NCBI GenBank assembly: GCA_025617375.2
Contig: JAMYGW020000005.1
Coordinates: 62,001 to 126,000, forward strand
Direction: 5' to 3'
Length of the DNA: 64,000 bases
Origin: Acarospora socialis
Taxonomy: Eukaryota; Ascomycota; Lecanoromycetes; Acarosporales; Acarosporaceae
In this document: in pieces, positions 1 through 12,400 of the stretch
Layout: every line of letters begins with the position of its first letter
How positions within the stretch are numbered: the first letter of the stretch is position 1
Notes under the pieces: model-generated
Told to the model about the DNA's origin: nothing
Database searches by the model: none
What the model saw: only the letters and a program-made list of their open reading frames with translations
Translations under genes and position numbers: made by a program

Positions 1-127
1 CTACTTGAGAACTGTTCTTGTTCAGCATTGTTGTCGATATTGTTGTTTTCGTCCGAAAAGTTCACAAAGCTCGCAGCAGTTTGCTTGACTTAGGGGAAGA
101 AGCGAGGTCTGTTCAGCTGTCATCAAC

Positions 128-1525
128 ATGAGTGTAAGTAGCACTCGAATTCACTCCACACTTCCGTCTCATCGCAATCCGACTGTTTATTATTCACTCC
201 ACCACCATTGCAAGATACACCCGAGTGGGACGGTGAATACGTTCTCACTAACGATGCACAACCGACCAGTACGGAGGATACAACAGTCAGGGCGGCTACG
301 GCCAAGCCAACCCGTATGGACAGGCCAACCCGTACGAGACCCAAGGGGGTCAGCCGTATTCAAACCAGGGGGTTACTCAAGGTGGATACGGAGGGGCAAC
401 ACAGGGTGGATATGGAGGACAGATGCAGCAAGGTGGTTATGGGACTTCGCTTGATGAAGAACAAGGCCGGGTCAATGGAGGCTACGGTGAGTGTGCCGCT
501 CCGACGCAATTCACTATGAACTTTTCAGTTAATGTGTGGTTATGTAAAAGGTGGGAACGCTGTTGAAATGACGCCTTACAACGGTCAAGCTGGTGGTTAC
601 GGTCAGCAGACAGGGCGGGATCCCAACGCTATCCTCAACGAGTGTCGAGAGCTTGACCGCGGTATCGAGTCCATCCAGCGCAACATGGAGCGTGTGCGGT
701 CCCTTCAGCAACGGTCCCTCGTGGATACGGATGCAAGCGGAGACAGTCGGATCAGTCAAGAGCTTGACGCTCTGAGCTCGGAGACAATCAGTATGTACCG
801 CAGCTTCACCGCGCGTATGAAAGTGATCAAGCAGCAACGTGAATCTGGAGATCCGAGAAATGCGCCACAGGTGGGCAAGGTCGACCGGAAGTTGAAGAAT
901 GCCATAAACCAGTATCAGCAAATGGACAGTGACTTCCGGAAAAAACTGCAGGAGCAGACGGAGAGGCAGTACAGGATCACTAAACCAGAGGCGACGGAGG
1001 CCGAAGTCCAAGAAGCTTGCCGGGACGGCGGCAATCAGCAGATTTTCAGTCAAGCGGTAGAGTACCTTGTTTCGGCTGATTCTGTCGACATGGCTGATTT
1101 GGTCGCTAGCTCATGAACTCCGACCGCCGCGGTCAATCACAGTCCGTGCTCCGAGCTGTTCGAGGCAGACACGACGCTATCCAGAAGCTCGAGAGGGATC
1201 TGATCATCTTAGCCGAACTGTTCCAGGATCTAGAGGCAGCGGTCATCCAACAAGAGCCCGCTGTCACACAGATCGAGCAAAAGGGCGAAGAAGTCACGGA
1301 GAATACAGCGAAAGCAAACACCGAGATTGATGGAGCTATCGTCAAGGCACGGTCACGTAACAGGAAGAAGTGGTGGTGCTTGCTCATTTGCAGTACGTGC
1401 AACCCTCAACTCCTCTCCCTAACGTTACCGTTACTAAATGGGCTGTTCTAGTCATCATCCTCATCATCATCGCCGTCGTCATCGCTGTCGCCGTTGTGGT
1501 CACGAACAACAACAAGCCGAAATAG
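128..1525 (+). CDS. SSO1: Plasma-membrane t-SNARE, syntaxin of the Sso1/Sso2 family
   Basis: Exons 128..133, 270..486, 551..1056, 1110..1392 and 1452..1525 give 361 residues with all junctions in phase. The first exon is only ATG AGT, followed by a clean gtaagt donor. Residues 3-75 are a Gly/Tyr/Gln-rich low-complexity tail (YGGYNSQGGYGQ), common in filamentous-fungal Sso1. A syntaxin Habc region follows (DPNAILNECRELDRGIESIQRNM), then a SNARE motif (DLIILAELFQDLEAAVIQQEP) with the expected central glutamine, then a Lys/Arg/Trp-rich juxtamembrane stretch. The last exon encodes an Ile/Val membrane anchor with a short tail ending NNNKPK. Known family role: the Qa-SNARE that pairs with Sec9 and Snc for exocytosis at the plasma membrane and hyphal tip. 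It is convergent with eIF4E. Confidence 0.93.
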
Positions 1526-2456
1526 GGGCTTCGCATACTTTCGTCTGTAGATTTCACCCCTGCCTCGCCAAGTCTTCCCATGGAGGCCGACGATGTTAAA
1601 GGAGCTTCCATATCATCGCGGTCTTGTTTGTTCTTACTGTCGTATTCAGTCTATACTAAAATCCCCGCCGCGGCGTTTTCTCTTTTCTGTATACTTTCTC
1701 AACAACGGGATCAGTATACTCCGTTTTGACGGACGCTGGATACCAAGCCACAGCAGCATTTCCTTGGGCTGGGTGCTGTTGTAACTGATTAGCGGCTCTC
1801 GCCGCTCACATAGGAAGAAGGTCATTGATACCTCTGCAACGCATGTTTCCTTTTCCGAGTTACAGTATAGTTCATTCGTGGGTGCCGACTGTCCGCCGGT
1901 GTTTGTTACATACAAAACGTTTAATATCACATCTCGCCAGTTAGAAAGTACCACATTCATGAGCCAGCCCGAATTACACCATCACTCCGTTCCATTACAT
2001 ATGTACGGAGGGTGGTACAACCATACAGTTTCAGAAGATAACGATTTCCCTGCCTAACGGCATTGGGACGTAAAATATTATAAGTATCCTAGGATTCGGG
2101 ATCTGATCAGTAATATTAACAACTTTCTCTCTCTACCGGTGCGACTATCAAAAGCCGGATCAAGTCCTGCATCCGCCGGAACAGGCTACCTAATCTCGAC
2201 GATTAGTAATCGCTTCTGCTGTGGTTTGGAGTGGGACGAATAGGAATAGGGCTAGATTCTAGCACATCTGATGCGTTGTTGATAAGCGCAGCTATATGAG
2301 CACCTTAATGCACGAATTGTGCTAAGAGATCTGCATTTGCTCGTGCTAAAACGCTGACTGGGTGCATCAAGCCGTGCGTGCGTGAGCAAAATAACAAGCC
2401 AAATCAGCTCCTCGCCCCTGCACCGCCCGCACACCTCCCCAAACGAATACAATCGC
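1526..2456. other. Intergenic region between convergent SSO1 and eIF4E genes
   Basis: It holds the 3' ends of both genes. Short open frames on both strands show no recognisable protein family and no intron-linked extension. I see no RNA gene or repeat. Confidence 0.6.
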
Positions 2457-3436
2457 TCAGATCGTGAACTTCGCCTTGGCACGACTACTCCCGCTATGCG
2501 CGCTATCGGTATGGCCCGAGAACTCCACCACCTCGCCATCCCTGAGCCTCAGCACCTCCTTAAACTTCTTCCCGATGCCCATCAGCACGTCTTTGCCCTT
2601 CTCCGGCGTCCTGCCCTTCCCGCCCGCGACGTCGCCGTCGCCGCCGCCGGGCACGCTCTTCCCCACGGTGCGGGTCCACAGGCCGATACGGTAGAAGCCT
2701 TTGCGCACGTTCACAACGACACCCATGACTTCGCCGTCGTCGTCTTCCTCGAGCGTTTCGCCAATTGCGGCGAGCATCGTGTGCAGCCAGAGCTCGTCAA
2801 TGGGCACGGAACGCTTCTCTTTAAAGCCGTAGGCCCATTTGCCGCCGTGCTTGTTTTGCGGGTCTTCCCATTCGGGCCGCACGCCTTTCTTGAAGAGGTG
2901 GTAGTCGGATTTCAGTGCGAGTTCGGAGGTCGGAGTGATGTTGTTCTGTGGGTGGTGGGAGGCGGTTAGGGTTCTGGTTGAGGTGTGTCTGGAGGGTGGA
3001 GGAGAGACTTACGTAGACGCCCCAGAACTCCTCGACCGAGTCGAAGGTGACGACTTCTTTTAGTAGCTCGTTCCAATTGTCTCCCTGTACACGGTACTGT
3101 CTCAGTACCTCCATTGTCGTAATTGACCTTGAGTAAGCTTACCTTCCCACTCGGCGGCTTGGTGAACCACAACGTCCATTCGTGCATCAGAGGATGCTTG
3201 ACATTGAAGTTATCCGGATCGTGGAAGACCGTTATCTGGTCGTTCTCGACATGCTCCGTCTTCTTCCCACCACTAGGCCTCGTGTTCTCGTCGGTGGTGC
3301 TGTCGCCATTTGTGTTTGTGTCCTTGGGACCGTTGGCGCCGTCGGCGGGGGAGATGGGGATGGTGTCGAGAGGGACGGGTGAGGAGGGGTTGTTGGAGGT
3401 GCCGTTGGTCGCTGAAGGAGCTTCTAGAGTCGCCAT
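2457..3436 (-). CDS. Translation initiation factor eIF4E (mRNA cap-binding protein)
   Basis: Exons, read on the minus strand, are 3436..3143, 3084..3013 and 2945..2457 (284 residues). The first intron has a gtaagc donor and the second gtaagt; both are phase 0. Residues 1-60 are a disordered Ser/Thr/Asn-rich leader. The folded core starts at HPLMHEWTLWFTKPPSGK (about 81-98) and continues with DNWNELLKEVVTFDSVEEFWGVY, SDYHLFKKGVRPEWEDP, GGKWAYGF and DELWLHTMLAAIGE. These are the hallmark eIF4E segments, including the tryptophans that stack on the m7G cap. A Gly-rich insertion (VPGGGDGDVAGGKG) lies before the last strand, where many fungal eIF4Es have an insertion. It binds the mRNA cap and eIF4G in the cytoplasm. 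Confidence 0.95.
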
Positions 3437-4395
3437 GGTGATATGTAGGGAGGTGGGAGTGAGACAAGAATTAGATGAGAGTGGAGGGAGCAGGTGAAGA
3501 TAGCTTTTCTGTTGTGGTGCTAGGTTGCGCCAAACGCGATCGGAAGTATAGAAAGAACGTAAGGTGTGGAGTTGGAAAACGTTCGTAGAGATATGGGTGA
3601 ATATGGAAGGTTCAATTTCAGACTACAAGCTCTGTACCAGACAGGAAGCTGCGATAGTGAATGATGTTTTGCAATTACTTCTACTGAGACCATGTGCGGC
3701 GCAAATGTGATTTTCTGAGGCGAACGTTGATAGGCGCACGAGCCAACGCCAAGTCTTTCATCCCAAGTCAGATAACCAACAACATCCACATCACCGTACA
3801 CCCTCAATCCGCCGGACGCCGAAGACAAGAAAGAACCCTAGATGTGGCTGGTTGTTGGGCCAAAGCGGAAACATCCAGGCAATTACTCCATAGATGGCTA
3901 AGGAGCATGGGAATAAAATTGAATGGGGGGAAGGTTTAGACTAATGTGAGAACGGTGACAGCTGTAGCTGCCAGTACAACACCCAAGTCAATCAGATGCA
4001 TTTCAGTGCTATACAACTTTTCTATCTCGCCCAAAAATACTACCACCCTAGGACGCGACTAGCTGCCGCGTTATCATCGGGGCATGGTGAGGGCCAGGGT
4101 GAGTAAGGGGAGCATATAGCGGTACCATTACTTTTCTTTCCTTTGCTTTCGTATATGAGACGAAGCACTGAATATAAATTGTCATCTTTATATTGTTTTG
4201 GCAATCTCGAAGCGGATCTTTGACCATCTATGGATAACTCAATCTATCCGGCTGTATCTCGTTCAGCCAACCACTACACCGGCGAGTGAGATTTCCAAGC
4301 GAAGATTAGACGTATCAAAGCCACGTCAATTCTTCTGCAGAAAGAAAGTTTTAGCAGAGTAATCTGAACGGAGGGAGTGCCAATTTTACCTCCGT
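3437..4395. other. Intergenic region, eIF4E promoter side
   Basis: This is the upstream region of eIF4E plus sequence of no evident coding content. Open frames here lack family similarity and adjoining splice signals. No repeats or RNA genes were seen. Confidence 0.5.
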
Positions 4396-4686
4396 TCATG
4401 CTCGTTCTGCTTCATTGCCCGGTGTCTCATCACTCGAGATACGACTTCCCGCATACCAGGGCTCCTCCCGGGGCTCTTGGGCTAGCCAGCGTTGCATCCC
4501 GTAACTCGAGACTGTTGTCTTGGGGGAATGATCTTCGGCTGATATGCCACGGCTTGAGGAGGAGAGGACAAGATGCGAGGGCTTAGAAACCTTTTCGGCT
4601 TTCGGTTGCGAGGTACTGTCGAGCTTGGCATGGTTGTAGCTTGATTGGGGCTGATCTCTCGAGGCTGGCGTATTGATGGCGGACAT
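4396..4686 (-). CDS. Possible small disordered protein, unrecognised
   Basis: This is an uninterrupted 96-codon frame from an ATG at 4686. The product is rich in Ser, Pro, Glu, Lys and Gln (starting MSAINTPASRDQPQSSYNHAK and ending PWYAGSRISSDETPGNEAERA). That composition resembles small disordered fungal proteins more than a chance frame. No domain, signal peptide or membrane segment is visible. It may be a real small gene, part of a longer spliced gene, or chance; I cannot choose. Confidence 0.3.
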   Translation of the reverse strand: MSAINTPASRDQPQSSYNHAKLDSTSQPKAEKVSKPSHLVLSSSSRGISAEDHSPKTTVSSYGMQRWLAQEPREEPWYAGSRISSDETPGNEAERA

Positions 4687-5639
4687 GTTGGCAACGCGGA
4701 TGTGAAGGTGCGACACGGATGACAATGCTCGATACGGTTGGATAGGAGAGAGGGTAGAGTCTGGATTCGAGGAGAGAAGAAAGACGAGCTCCGGGCAAGG
4801 AGGAGCTCTTTATGCTGCAGAGCATGACCAGCCTTAGTTCTATCACCTAATGGCTACTCTGCAGGCCACAGACATCTAGCCTATCATGCTCCGCGCAAGG
4901 AATATACGGACGTTAGACAAGGACACCTCGTTGGAATTGCATCAAGGCGTTCAACAACCCGGGTGAGACAGCAACATTCGCTGTAGTAGAAAGCCTGGTG
5001 TCAAGCCCGCTGTCGGATTCATGACCATATGTGAAATAAGACATTGGCTCCAGGAACTTTTGCTAAACAAAATGATTGGGTGCCCGACATCTCAACTTCG
5101 TTATGGACAAAGCTTGGGCTTAATAACGGGTAATACCTATACGCGAGCGCCAAGTGTAAAGATGCCTTCGGGCTAGCATTCCGCTACAATCTATCATGAA
5201 AGCAACACTGTGACGGATAGAACTTTTGTAAAGCGCAATACTATTTGCCAATGCGTACCTAAGAAACGATCACCGGCTACCCTGAACGCAGACTACGGCA
5301 AGGTTTCTCTGCGTCAAGCGTGGAGTGTTCCAATCAAACAAAAGTTCCTTCAGCCTCGTCAGGTCAGCCAGATAAGTGCCATGAAACATCTGCTGGTAAC
5401 AAATCAGACAAAAGTGCTGTTTGGCGTGCTGCCTTAATTACTTTGGACGAGGAGCCTTATTGATGCGACCCTTCGCCTTTTCCCTCGTCTTCCTCTTCCT
5501 TTCCTTATCTTCTTGAACACTCGCCGGTCTTGCTCGAAGTTCCCTTCTGGTAGGAGTGTATCTCCTATCTATAAGTTCGACCCATTGGTCTAGTCACTTC
5601 ATCGTTCAACCATCATTTAGCAACAACGTTTTGTTATAC
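4687..5639. other. Intergenic region upstream of the Clr5-domain gene
   Basis: No convincing coding frame is present. A CT-rich stretch at about 5,465-5,560 looks like a fungal promoter or 5' leader for the gene starting at 5640. Confidence 0.5.
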
Positions 5640-7747
5640 ATGTTTCCAATGGAGCAATCGTACACGGGCCGCAGGACACTTCTGCCGAAGCCTCAACCTC
5701 GTGAGCTAGGGAGTCAGCCCCTAAATGCTCAGCCATTGGGCGCATCCCTTTCTACCTCCACAATCCCGGCTCAACCAGCATCTCGTCAACCCAAAAGCAA
5801 ACCCAAGACGGATCAAGAGTGGGAGCATCAAAGACCGAACATCGAACAACTCTATGTGACAGACAATCTCTCCTTACCGGAGGTGATGAGAGAAATGGAG
5901 GGGAAGTACCGCTTCAAAGCTTCGTACGTGGTACCGCATATCCTCAGGTTTCTCGTACTAGAGAAGGACTGTGACTGACACTAGCGTAGGAGAAAGCAAT
6001 ACAACAACAAGATCTCACAATGGCGGATCGGCAAAAACGTCAAGGACAACGAGATGCGAGCGATTGTTCGCAAGGAGAGACAGCGCAAAATGGGGATACC
6101 ACCAAAAGAGTCGTTCTTCCGTGTCCGCAATCGCCTGGTTGATTCCGACAAGATTGAGCGGTTCAAAAAAGACAAGGGGTTTGGTGAAGATGTAGTGATG
6201 GCCGACGCAGGTAACTCAATGCACATGCCTTGTGGACTAGTATATCTCACTGATGTCCGTTTCTATTTAGCAACTCCATCAGATATCAGTTGCAACACTC
6301 CTCCCCTTAGAGACTCCAAAATAACGGAACAAAGCCCGGGTTCAGCCTTCATGAATTACCCACGGAATCCTCTCAGCGCAGTGGAACCAAGGGTGTTGCC
6401 AAGTTCCTATCAACAATCTTGTAGCTCAGATTTACCGGCTGAGTCTAGCATTCTTGATTTGTGTCAACTCAACGTCAACCGTTTATCACCGTCCAACAGT
6501 CTCGATCCCAGCCATCGATTGCCATCCAGTAGACCTCGCGTCAGCCGTTGCAGCCCAGTGTACTGGAGAAGGAGTATCAGTGACACTCTTCAGTCGCCCC
6601 TCAATGGTCCTCGACTAGGCAATCACAGCCCGGTATATTGGCGAACGTCCCCCAGTCCGTTTCTAGATTCGGCTAAGTCTTCTCGCTCTCTGACCCCATA
6701 CCCCGTCAATCAGGCTTTATGTAGCTTTGCCAGCTCATCCAAATATCCGATCGCTTCTGGACCTGCTCTCTCCGAGTTTGAATGGTTTGACGCATTCGTA
6801 AACTACTCCGATCGTTCAAGGTCATCATCCAGGACAACTTCTGGAAAAAACATTGCTGATGTGGTACATAACTTGATACGACAGATTGATACATACGAGG
6901 GTCAGAAACAACACGAAGAGTTAGAGGCCAATTGGTCTCTTATCCAAATCCATCTGAACGTCGATAACTCCATATTTAATGATGATTGTGATGTTTGCAA
7001 GGCGTGGCTCGCTATCATTCAGCTGGCCCTTGTCATTCATGCACGAGACACCCATCCTGACTCTCTTTGCCACATCTTAGACCAGAACTTTCCAATCTCA
7101 AAATGTCTTCTAGCATTACTATCTGGAATTGAGGCAAGTGAAATAGAAGGCTTGGAACTCGGTCGAGCAGCGGTATCACTCCTATTCAGCAGTGGACGAC
7201 ATCAAGATGGCGAAAGCGTAGCTCGAGCTATTATTCAAGAAATGGAACGCCGAACCAGTCTGGACATCGACATCAAAGGGTCCGTGACTCTGGTACTTGC
7301 TGAAATCATCACAAAGTATGGGAGACATGAAAAGGCAGAACAGCTCGTTCAAGATGTCCTTAAAGGTGATTTCGGCGCCACACCATATCGAGAATGGCAG
7401 CAGGTGCAAGTGTTTCGAATCTAGAAGTGGAGATAATTCTGGGGGAACTAGAAGGCATCAGTTGGGCTGACGGGGCAGAGCTAACAGAAGAAGAATTGGA
7501 AGACATCGAAGCAATGTTAGGCGAAGAGAGAAGATCAAGGATGCCTATTTACTTCAAAGCTCTATCGGTTCTGTCAAAGCTGAATGTACATCATGTAGAG
7601 GAGGTAGTAATGGATGAGGAGGAGGCGATGGATGAAGATGTGACGGATGAAACGGAGGTATTGTTGGAGGAGGTGACGGATGAAGAGGGGGTGATGGATG
7701 AAGATGAGGTGATGGATGAAGGGGAGGTGACGGTTGAGACTTTGTAA
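5640..7747 (+). CDS. Clr5-domain protein with acidic C-terminal repeats
   Basis: Exons 5640..5923, 5990..6210, 6271..7365 and 7425..7747 give 640 residues with all junctions in phase. The ATG at 5640 has a second in-frame ATG at 5649. The Clr5 domain spans the first intron: DQEWEHQRPNIEQLYVTDN and LSLPEVMREMEGKYRFKAS, then RKQYNNKISQWRIGKNVK. This roughly 55-residue domain, named after fission yeast Clr5, heads many filamentous-fungal proteins. It is thought to bind DNA or chromatin, but the biochemical role is unsettled. The middle is Ser/Pro-rich, then helical (about 330-530) and reminiscent of TPR-like helices. The C-terminus is a strongly acidic Asp/Glu/Met/Val repeat encoded by GATGAG/GATGAA-type repeats. 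The 59-base last intron (7366..7424) joins two frames that otherwise stop. Confidence 0.8.
7610..7740 (+). repeat. GAT/GAG/GTG coding microsatellite-like tract
   Basis: An imperfect tandem of hexamer-like units (gatgag, gatgaa, gaggtg, gtgatg) encodes repeated MDE, VTDE and EVMDE motifs at the end of the Clr5 protein. It reads through in frame, so it is probably polymorphic in length. Confidence 0.7.
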
Positions 7748-8297
7748 TTACGTTCCATAGATGTTGTCTCCATCAAAGCCCCTCCATTTACGGTATTGAC
7801 GGCGATTTGAACCTTATATTCTACCTTCAGTCCCATAAGAAAATAGACGATCTGGAGGTACTTGAAGGCCAATCATAGAGAAACATAAACATACGAAGAC
7901 CAAAGTGAGCAGAAATCCCCATCAGCAGATAAAGGCACCTGGTAATGCATCCATAAGGTCCCTAGAGAGGCCTTGATCACAATGAACAATCACTTGGCTG
8001 GTTCCCCTGACCGTTGTGAGTCTGCTTCGTTGCCCTCCCAGTTCGCTGGTGCCCTTTACGAGCCTTATGGTTCTACCTTCAACATCTGGGGTTTTTCTGA
8101 CTTGTTTTGCGGCCAATTCATGTATGTACGCCATGGATGTCAAGAACGCCGCGCTAGTGGTGTAATCTCTCAAAGCACGAGACAAGCTGGATCGTGAGAT
8201 CTAGACGATCGAAAACAACTTGACGTTACCCATTAACGTCCCTCATCATCCGGAGAGTCGATGTCCCTTCCTCCAAACCGCCATCCCCCTCTGCACC
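7748..8297. other. Intergenic region between convergent Clr5 and SYM1 genes
   Basis: It contains the 3' ends of both neighbours. Short frames at about 7,922-8,197 on both strands resemble no family. No repeat or RNA gene was seen. Confidence 0.5.
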
Positions 8298-9079
8298 TTA
8301 ACTTTTCTTACTGTTGACATAGCTCAAATAGCAGTTCCACCCTACACAAAACCCCGTCAGCGAAATGCCCACCCTCACTTACCCTCTCAACACAAACGAT
8401 CCCCCCACATACCTAACGACACCACATTGACGACCAAAACTCTGTGCTCCAGCGGCACCAACTTAAAGTTGATAGCCTGCACCCACGGCCAAATCATCCA
8501 GTTCTTCTGCAGTATGGTCGTATACGTGCTCGCCAACTTATCCTTCGGACTCGACCCCTCCATGATAGCCATGCTGCTCAGGAAAACGAAGAGGTTCGTC
8601 GACGCAAATACGACCTGATCGGTTAGAACGCGCGCCGCGATAGTGGTGTTGGGGTTCTTGAGCACGATCTTGTGCTGGAGGAACTTGAACCACGTTGTTG
8701 CGATGGGACCGAAGACGGCTGAGGGAAAGAGTTCGATGCGTTAGCTTATGAGCGTATTGTGTGAGGGGCACAGGGAGGGTACCGCCGCCGTAGAGAGCCA
8801 TTCGCCCTGTACGCGCGAAGTTGTGCCTCTTTGGTCCGACTCTCTCGACGGCTTGCTGCGCCATGACGTCGCCGGTTGCAAAGAGCACCTGCCAAGTGTT
8901 ATCAGTGTAATGAAAACACAAAGAAAGATTGTGGCTACTCACTGCCGTAGTCAAGCTCTGAGTCAACACCGGCCGTTGCGCGAGCTTCATTTGATACCTG
9001 GATGCAAGCGGTGAGTATGTCAGGCTCAACGTAAGTATGACGGAGATGGAGAACGGGGTGGAAACCACCATCGCAGCAT
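8298..9079 (-). CDS. SYM1: Mpv17/PMP22-family inner mitochondrial membrane protein, Sym1-like
   Basis: Five exons on the minus strand, 9079..9069, 8997..8943, 8888..8783, 8718..8413 and 8341..8298, give 173 residues, the usual Sym1 length. The 11-base first exon encodes MLR plus part of a Trp codon; splicing produces [20 protein letters not shown], the classic Sym1/Mpv17 start. Further landmarks are [11 protein letters not shown], the [13 protein letters not shown] loop and [21 protein letters not shown], then the terminal WNCYLSY. The family forms four-helix membrane proteins. Yeast Sym1 acts at the mitochondrial inner membrane in heat and ethanol stress, and human MPV17 loss causes mtDNA depletion. 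Transported substrate is not established. All four introns are 54-71 bases. Confidence 0.93.
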
Positions 9080-9489
9080 ATTGTCCGGATGACGCCAGCG
9101 GCGTCTTTTCTATTGTATTGCTGCTATCTCATCGATTGAGCATACGAAGCTGACGTGTGATGTTTACCATCTGCCTAATCGAGGAGGTTGACTAATATTC
9201 TGCCACGTCTGGTTGAGGCTCTGATAGCGGTGAATGCGCAATGGGAGTGGTCCGAGCGCTGCCCCTGAATCAAAACCTCTCTACAATTTATAAGGAAGCT
9301 TGATTCATTTTGGGTCAAGAGAAGCCGAATGTACAAGTAAAAGTCAGCTCTACTTCACGCATGGAGCCAGTAGCGACTATCAATTTTGAGACATCCCTGC
9401 AATCATACAGTTATTAAATACGTATACACTATATCAAACCAACCACAATAATATTCCACTGATACACCGGTCTTTTCTGCATCCCTAGA
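9080..9489. other. Intergenic region upstream of SYM1
   Basis: This is the promoter side of SYM1 and the 3' side of the NLR gene. I see no coding frame or repeat here. Confidence 0.5.
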
Positions 9490-12400
9490 TCAATCCTGCA
9501 TCAATTCTATGAACGTTTCCCAGTGATGACGTGCAACACCATGGACCCTCTCCGCCTCCTCAATCACATCCCTATCGATTCCGTCCAGGAAATCTTCTTG
9601 ACCCGTACTTTGATGAACGAGGCGCAAACGAACAAGGTTCCAGACAATCAGAAGAACAATGGACCTTTTAAAATCTGGCACATGCTCGTATACCCTATTA
9701 GGCGGCAAGATTGGGTGAAGCGCCTTACGTAGTATAGAGACTGCTTCATCACGGTTTCCGAGCCCTTCCGAACAGAGCGCCGATCTGCAGCGGGCGGTGG
9801 CAAGACGCTCGTCGGATTCTTCACACTCCTGTAGAAGGAGGTCTTGGGCACGGAATGCGTAGTCGAGAGCCGTTTGCCATTGCCGTAGCTCGCTGCAGGT
9901 TTCGGCCAGAAGAATCAAGGTGCGGTTTAACGGGGTATACTGGAGCCCGTACGTGCGTTCCTGACTGGCCAGCGCCTGCTTGTACCACTGTAACGCGACG
10001 TCGGATCGGCCGAGCTTGCGATAAAGGAAGCCGAGATGGGCGGCACAGACGGCGCCTTCGGTGGAGGTGTCGAGAGGCCCAAATTTGCAGCGGTAGAAGA
10101 GCAAGCGCTTGATGGCGACGTCGAGGGCGTCATAGAATGAGCCAATTTCGATATGGATGTTCACAAGGTAGCGTAGGGCGTCGAAGACGAGTTCGTGCTC
10201 TTGGCCAAGCAGGCCGCTATAGCCTTTCACAACTATCAAAAGCCACTTCTTCGCTTCGGCGAGGTCGCCCTCGCGGTGGGCGAGGTGGCCGAGCTTGAGG
10301 GCAGTTTCGAGGGCTCGACGCGCGGCCTGGCCGAATCGCTCGTAGTTGTGGATGGTGCGCGTGAAGGACGCGCCCCTCAGTTCGCGGTCGAAATCTTGTC
10401 GAGCCTCAAGGGCGATTTGGGCATCGGAAACGTGGTACTGCTGCCGCTGCCGGGCCCAGCAGCGCACGTAGCCCTTGAAAGCGGCGTCATACCAGTGTCG
10501 TGCGTCTTTCTCGATGCCGTCCGGGTTGCTCTGCCGCTGCATGTCGAGTGTTGAGGCGGCGATGTGCATCAGCTCCGGTCCTACAGTGGTGTCAAACATG
10601 AACTTCTCACAACGTTGGAGGACGGCAAACGCATGTGGCTGGTAGAGGGTGCATTTCTTGAAGACGGCGGAGCAGTGCGGGAGGCTGGGTACGGGGAAGG
10701 CGAGATATACCAGCGTCATGGCCAAGTGTGAAGTTGCTTGGTGTGTAGCTTCCGACTTGGATGAAAGCATCTCGATGTTAAGATCTCTGACAAGATCATG
10801 GATCCACACCGTTCGAGTGTTGTACACTCGTACAAGCCCGGCGTTCTGCAGGTCTAAGAGTGCGTGTTCAATGCGGTTGGTCTGCTCCAATACATTGCGC
10901 AGATGCCGCTGCTCGATGACGTGCCTCTGCAACGACAAATCGTATCCCGAGTCAGGCCGGCTATTCTCTTTGGGGAACCGCGGATACTGCAGCAAGGTGC
11001 GAACGTCGCGGAAACGCTTCCCAGGGTGACGGAGGGTATACCAGAAGAACTCCTTGTTATCGCCATTCACGAGCCGGAGCGTCCCATTCGCTCTGAGCTG
11101 CTCCTCCTTTGCTGACCGGATCGCCCCACGGTCATAGGCTGCGCCTCGGTCGAAATGTTGGGAGAGCCTGGAGCTGCCTTCCTCAAGCAACTCGATTGAT
11201 ATAGCAGAGGTATCAAGGAATATCATGACCTTGAACAAGGCAGCTGCCTCGGGATTCCTTGCTGTGAGCGACTCGGTAGCCAGTGTGAAGAGGGCTCCGG
11301 TAGATGAGTGAATCTCGTGGAGAGAAGACTGGTACCCTTGGTTCATTATCTCTTGTCTGCGGCTCCGCAGGTGCTGCACCATCGTCCCCAAGCTGTCACC
11401 GCGAAGACGCGCAAGAGTTACAGTCTGTTCGATCGCGATGGGTAAGCCATCGACTAGCTGATGAAGTTCTCGTGCCGAGTTTGCTGTATCCGTGTCCAAT
11501 GTGTCTTGCTGTAGTAGTTTTCCTACTAACTGCACAGCATGGTCGGGGCCTAGCGGCGTTACTTCGAAATCAGCTTCAGCGTCTGCGAGAGATCGTGCCG
11601 TGTCGCAGTCTCGGGTTGTAAAGAGGATATCACCCGTTCCTAGGACCGGGAGGACCTGGCGCAATGCTCTAAGATCACAGACATTGTCGAAGATCAACAA
11701 CCAGTGAGAGGAATTTGCGAGCCAGGTCTTTATAGCTTCGATGATAAAGCGCTCCTCTGCATCGCGATTTGTTGGAACCTGCTCTCGGTCGATCAGGGAG
11801 AGTATCTCCGCTATGGCACGCAAATCAATCAAGATCTGCGCTTTTGAGTCACCTCGGATGTAGAACACGTTTCTGTACTCTGATAGAGTATCTTGAGCGT
11901 ATCGGAAAGCGACCTGACTTTTGCCGACGCCAGGAAGACCCCATAGCGCTGCCCTTTTAGGGCGACTACGGCTGTCAGAGTCCACTAGGCAGCCATGCAA
12001 GCTAGAGAGTAAGATTTTCCTGCCTGTAAAGTGGCGGCTGAGAAGGTCGGGAACACTGAACGTCTTGGCTGATGGCGGGAGTGGTGACGGACCCGCAGGG
12101 TTGCCGCCATTGCCGGAGAGGAGTCGGTGTTGGCTACGGGCATTCGATTTCATGTGCTCTGCATTCGCGGCTTTATCGACTTCATCGGCATACCGCGTAA
12201 GCTTCTGAAGTAAAGACTCGAATGGACGCTTGAGGGAAGACCAAACAGCGGCGCTTACGGTCTCTGTCGTCCAGAATATAAGTCTCTGAGCTATTCCTTT
12301 CTTTTGGCGAACTCACTGGCCTTGCCCCGATTATAAGCTCTTGCAGCCTCAAGGCAGAAGATGATGATCTCTTTGTAGAAGAGAACCAATCTATTGCCGA

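Noticed and set aside
5924-5989. Continuous reading of the Clr5 gene without splicing at intron 1
   Set aside because: The unspliced frame stops shortly after and breaks the Clr5 domain, whereas splicing restores it.
7973-8197. 74-codon + strand frame between Clr5 and SYM1
   Set aside because: No family signal, and an overlapping frame on the other strand is equally long.
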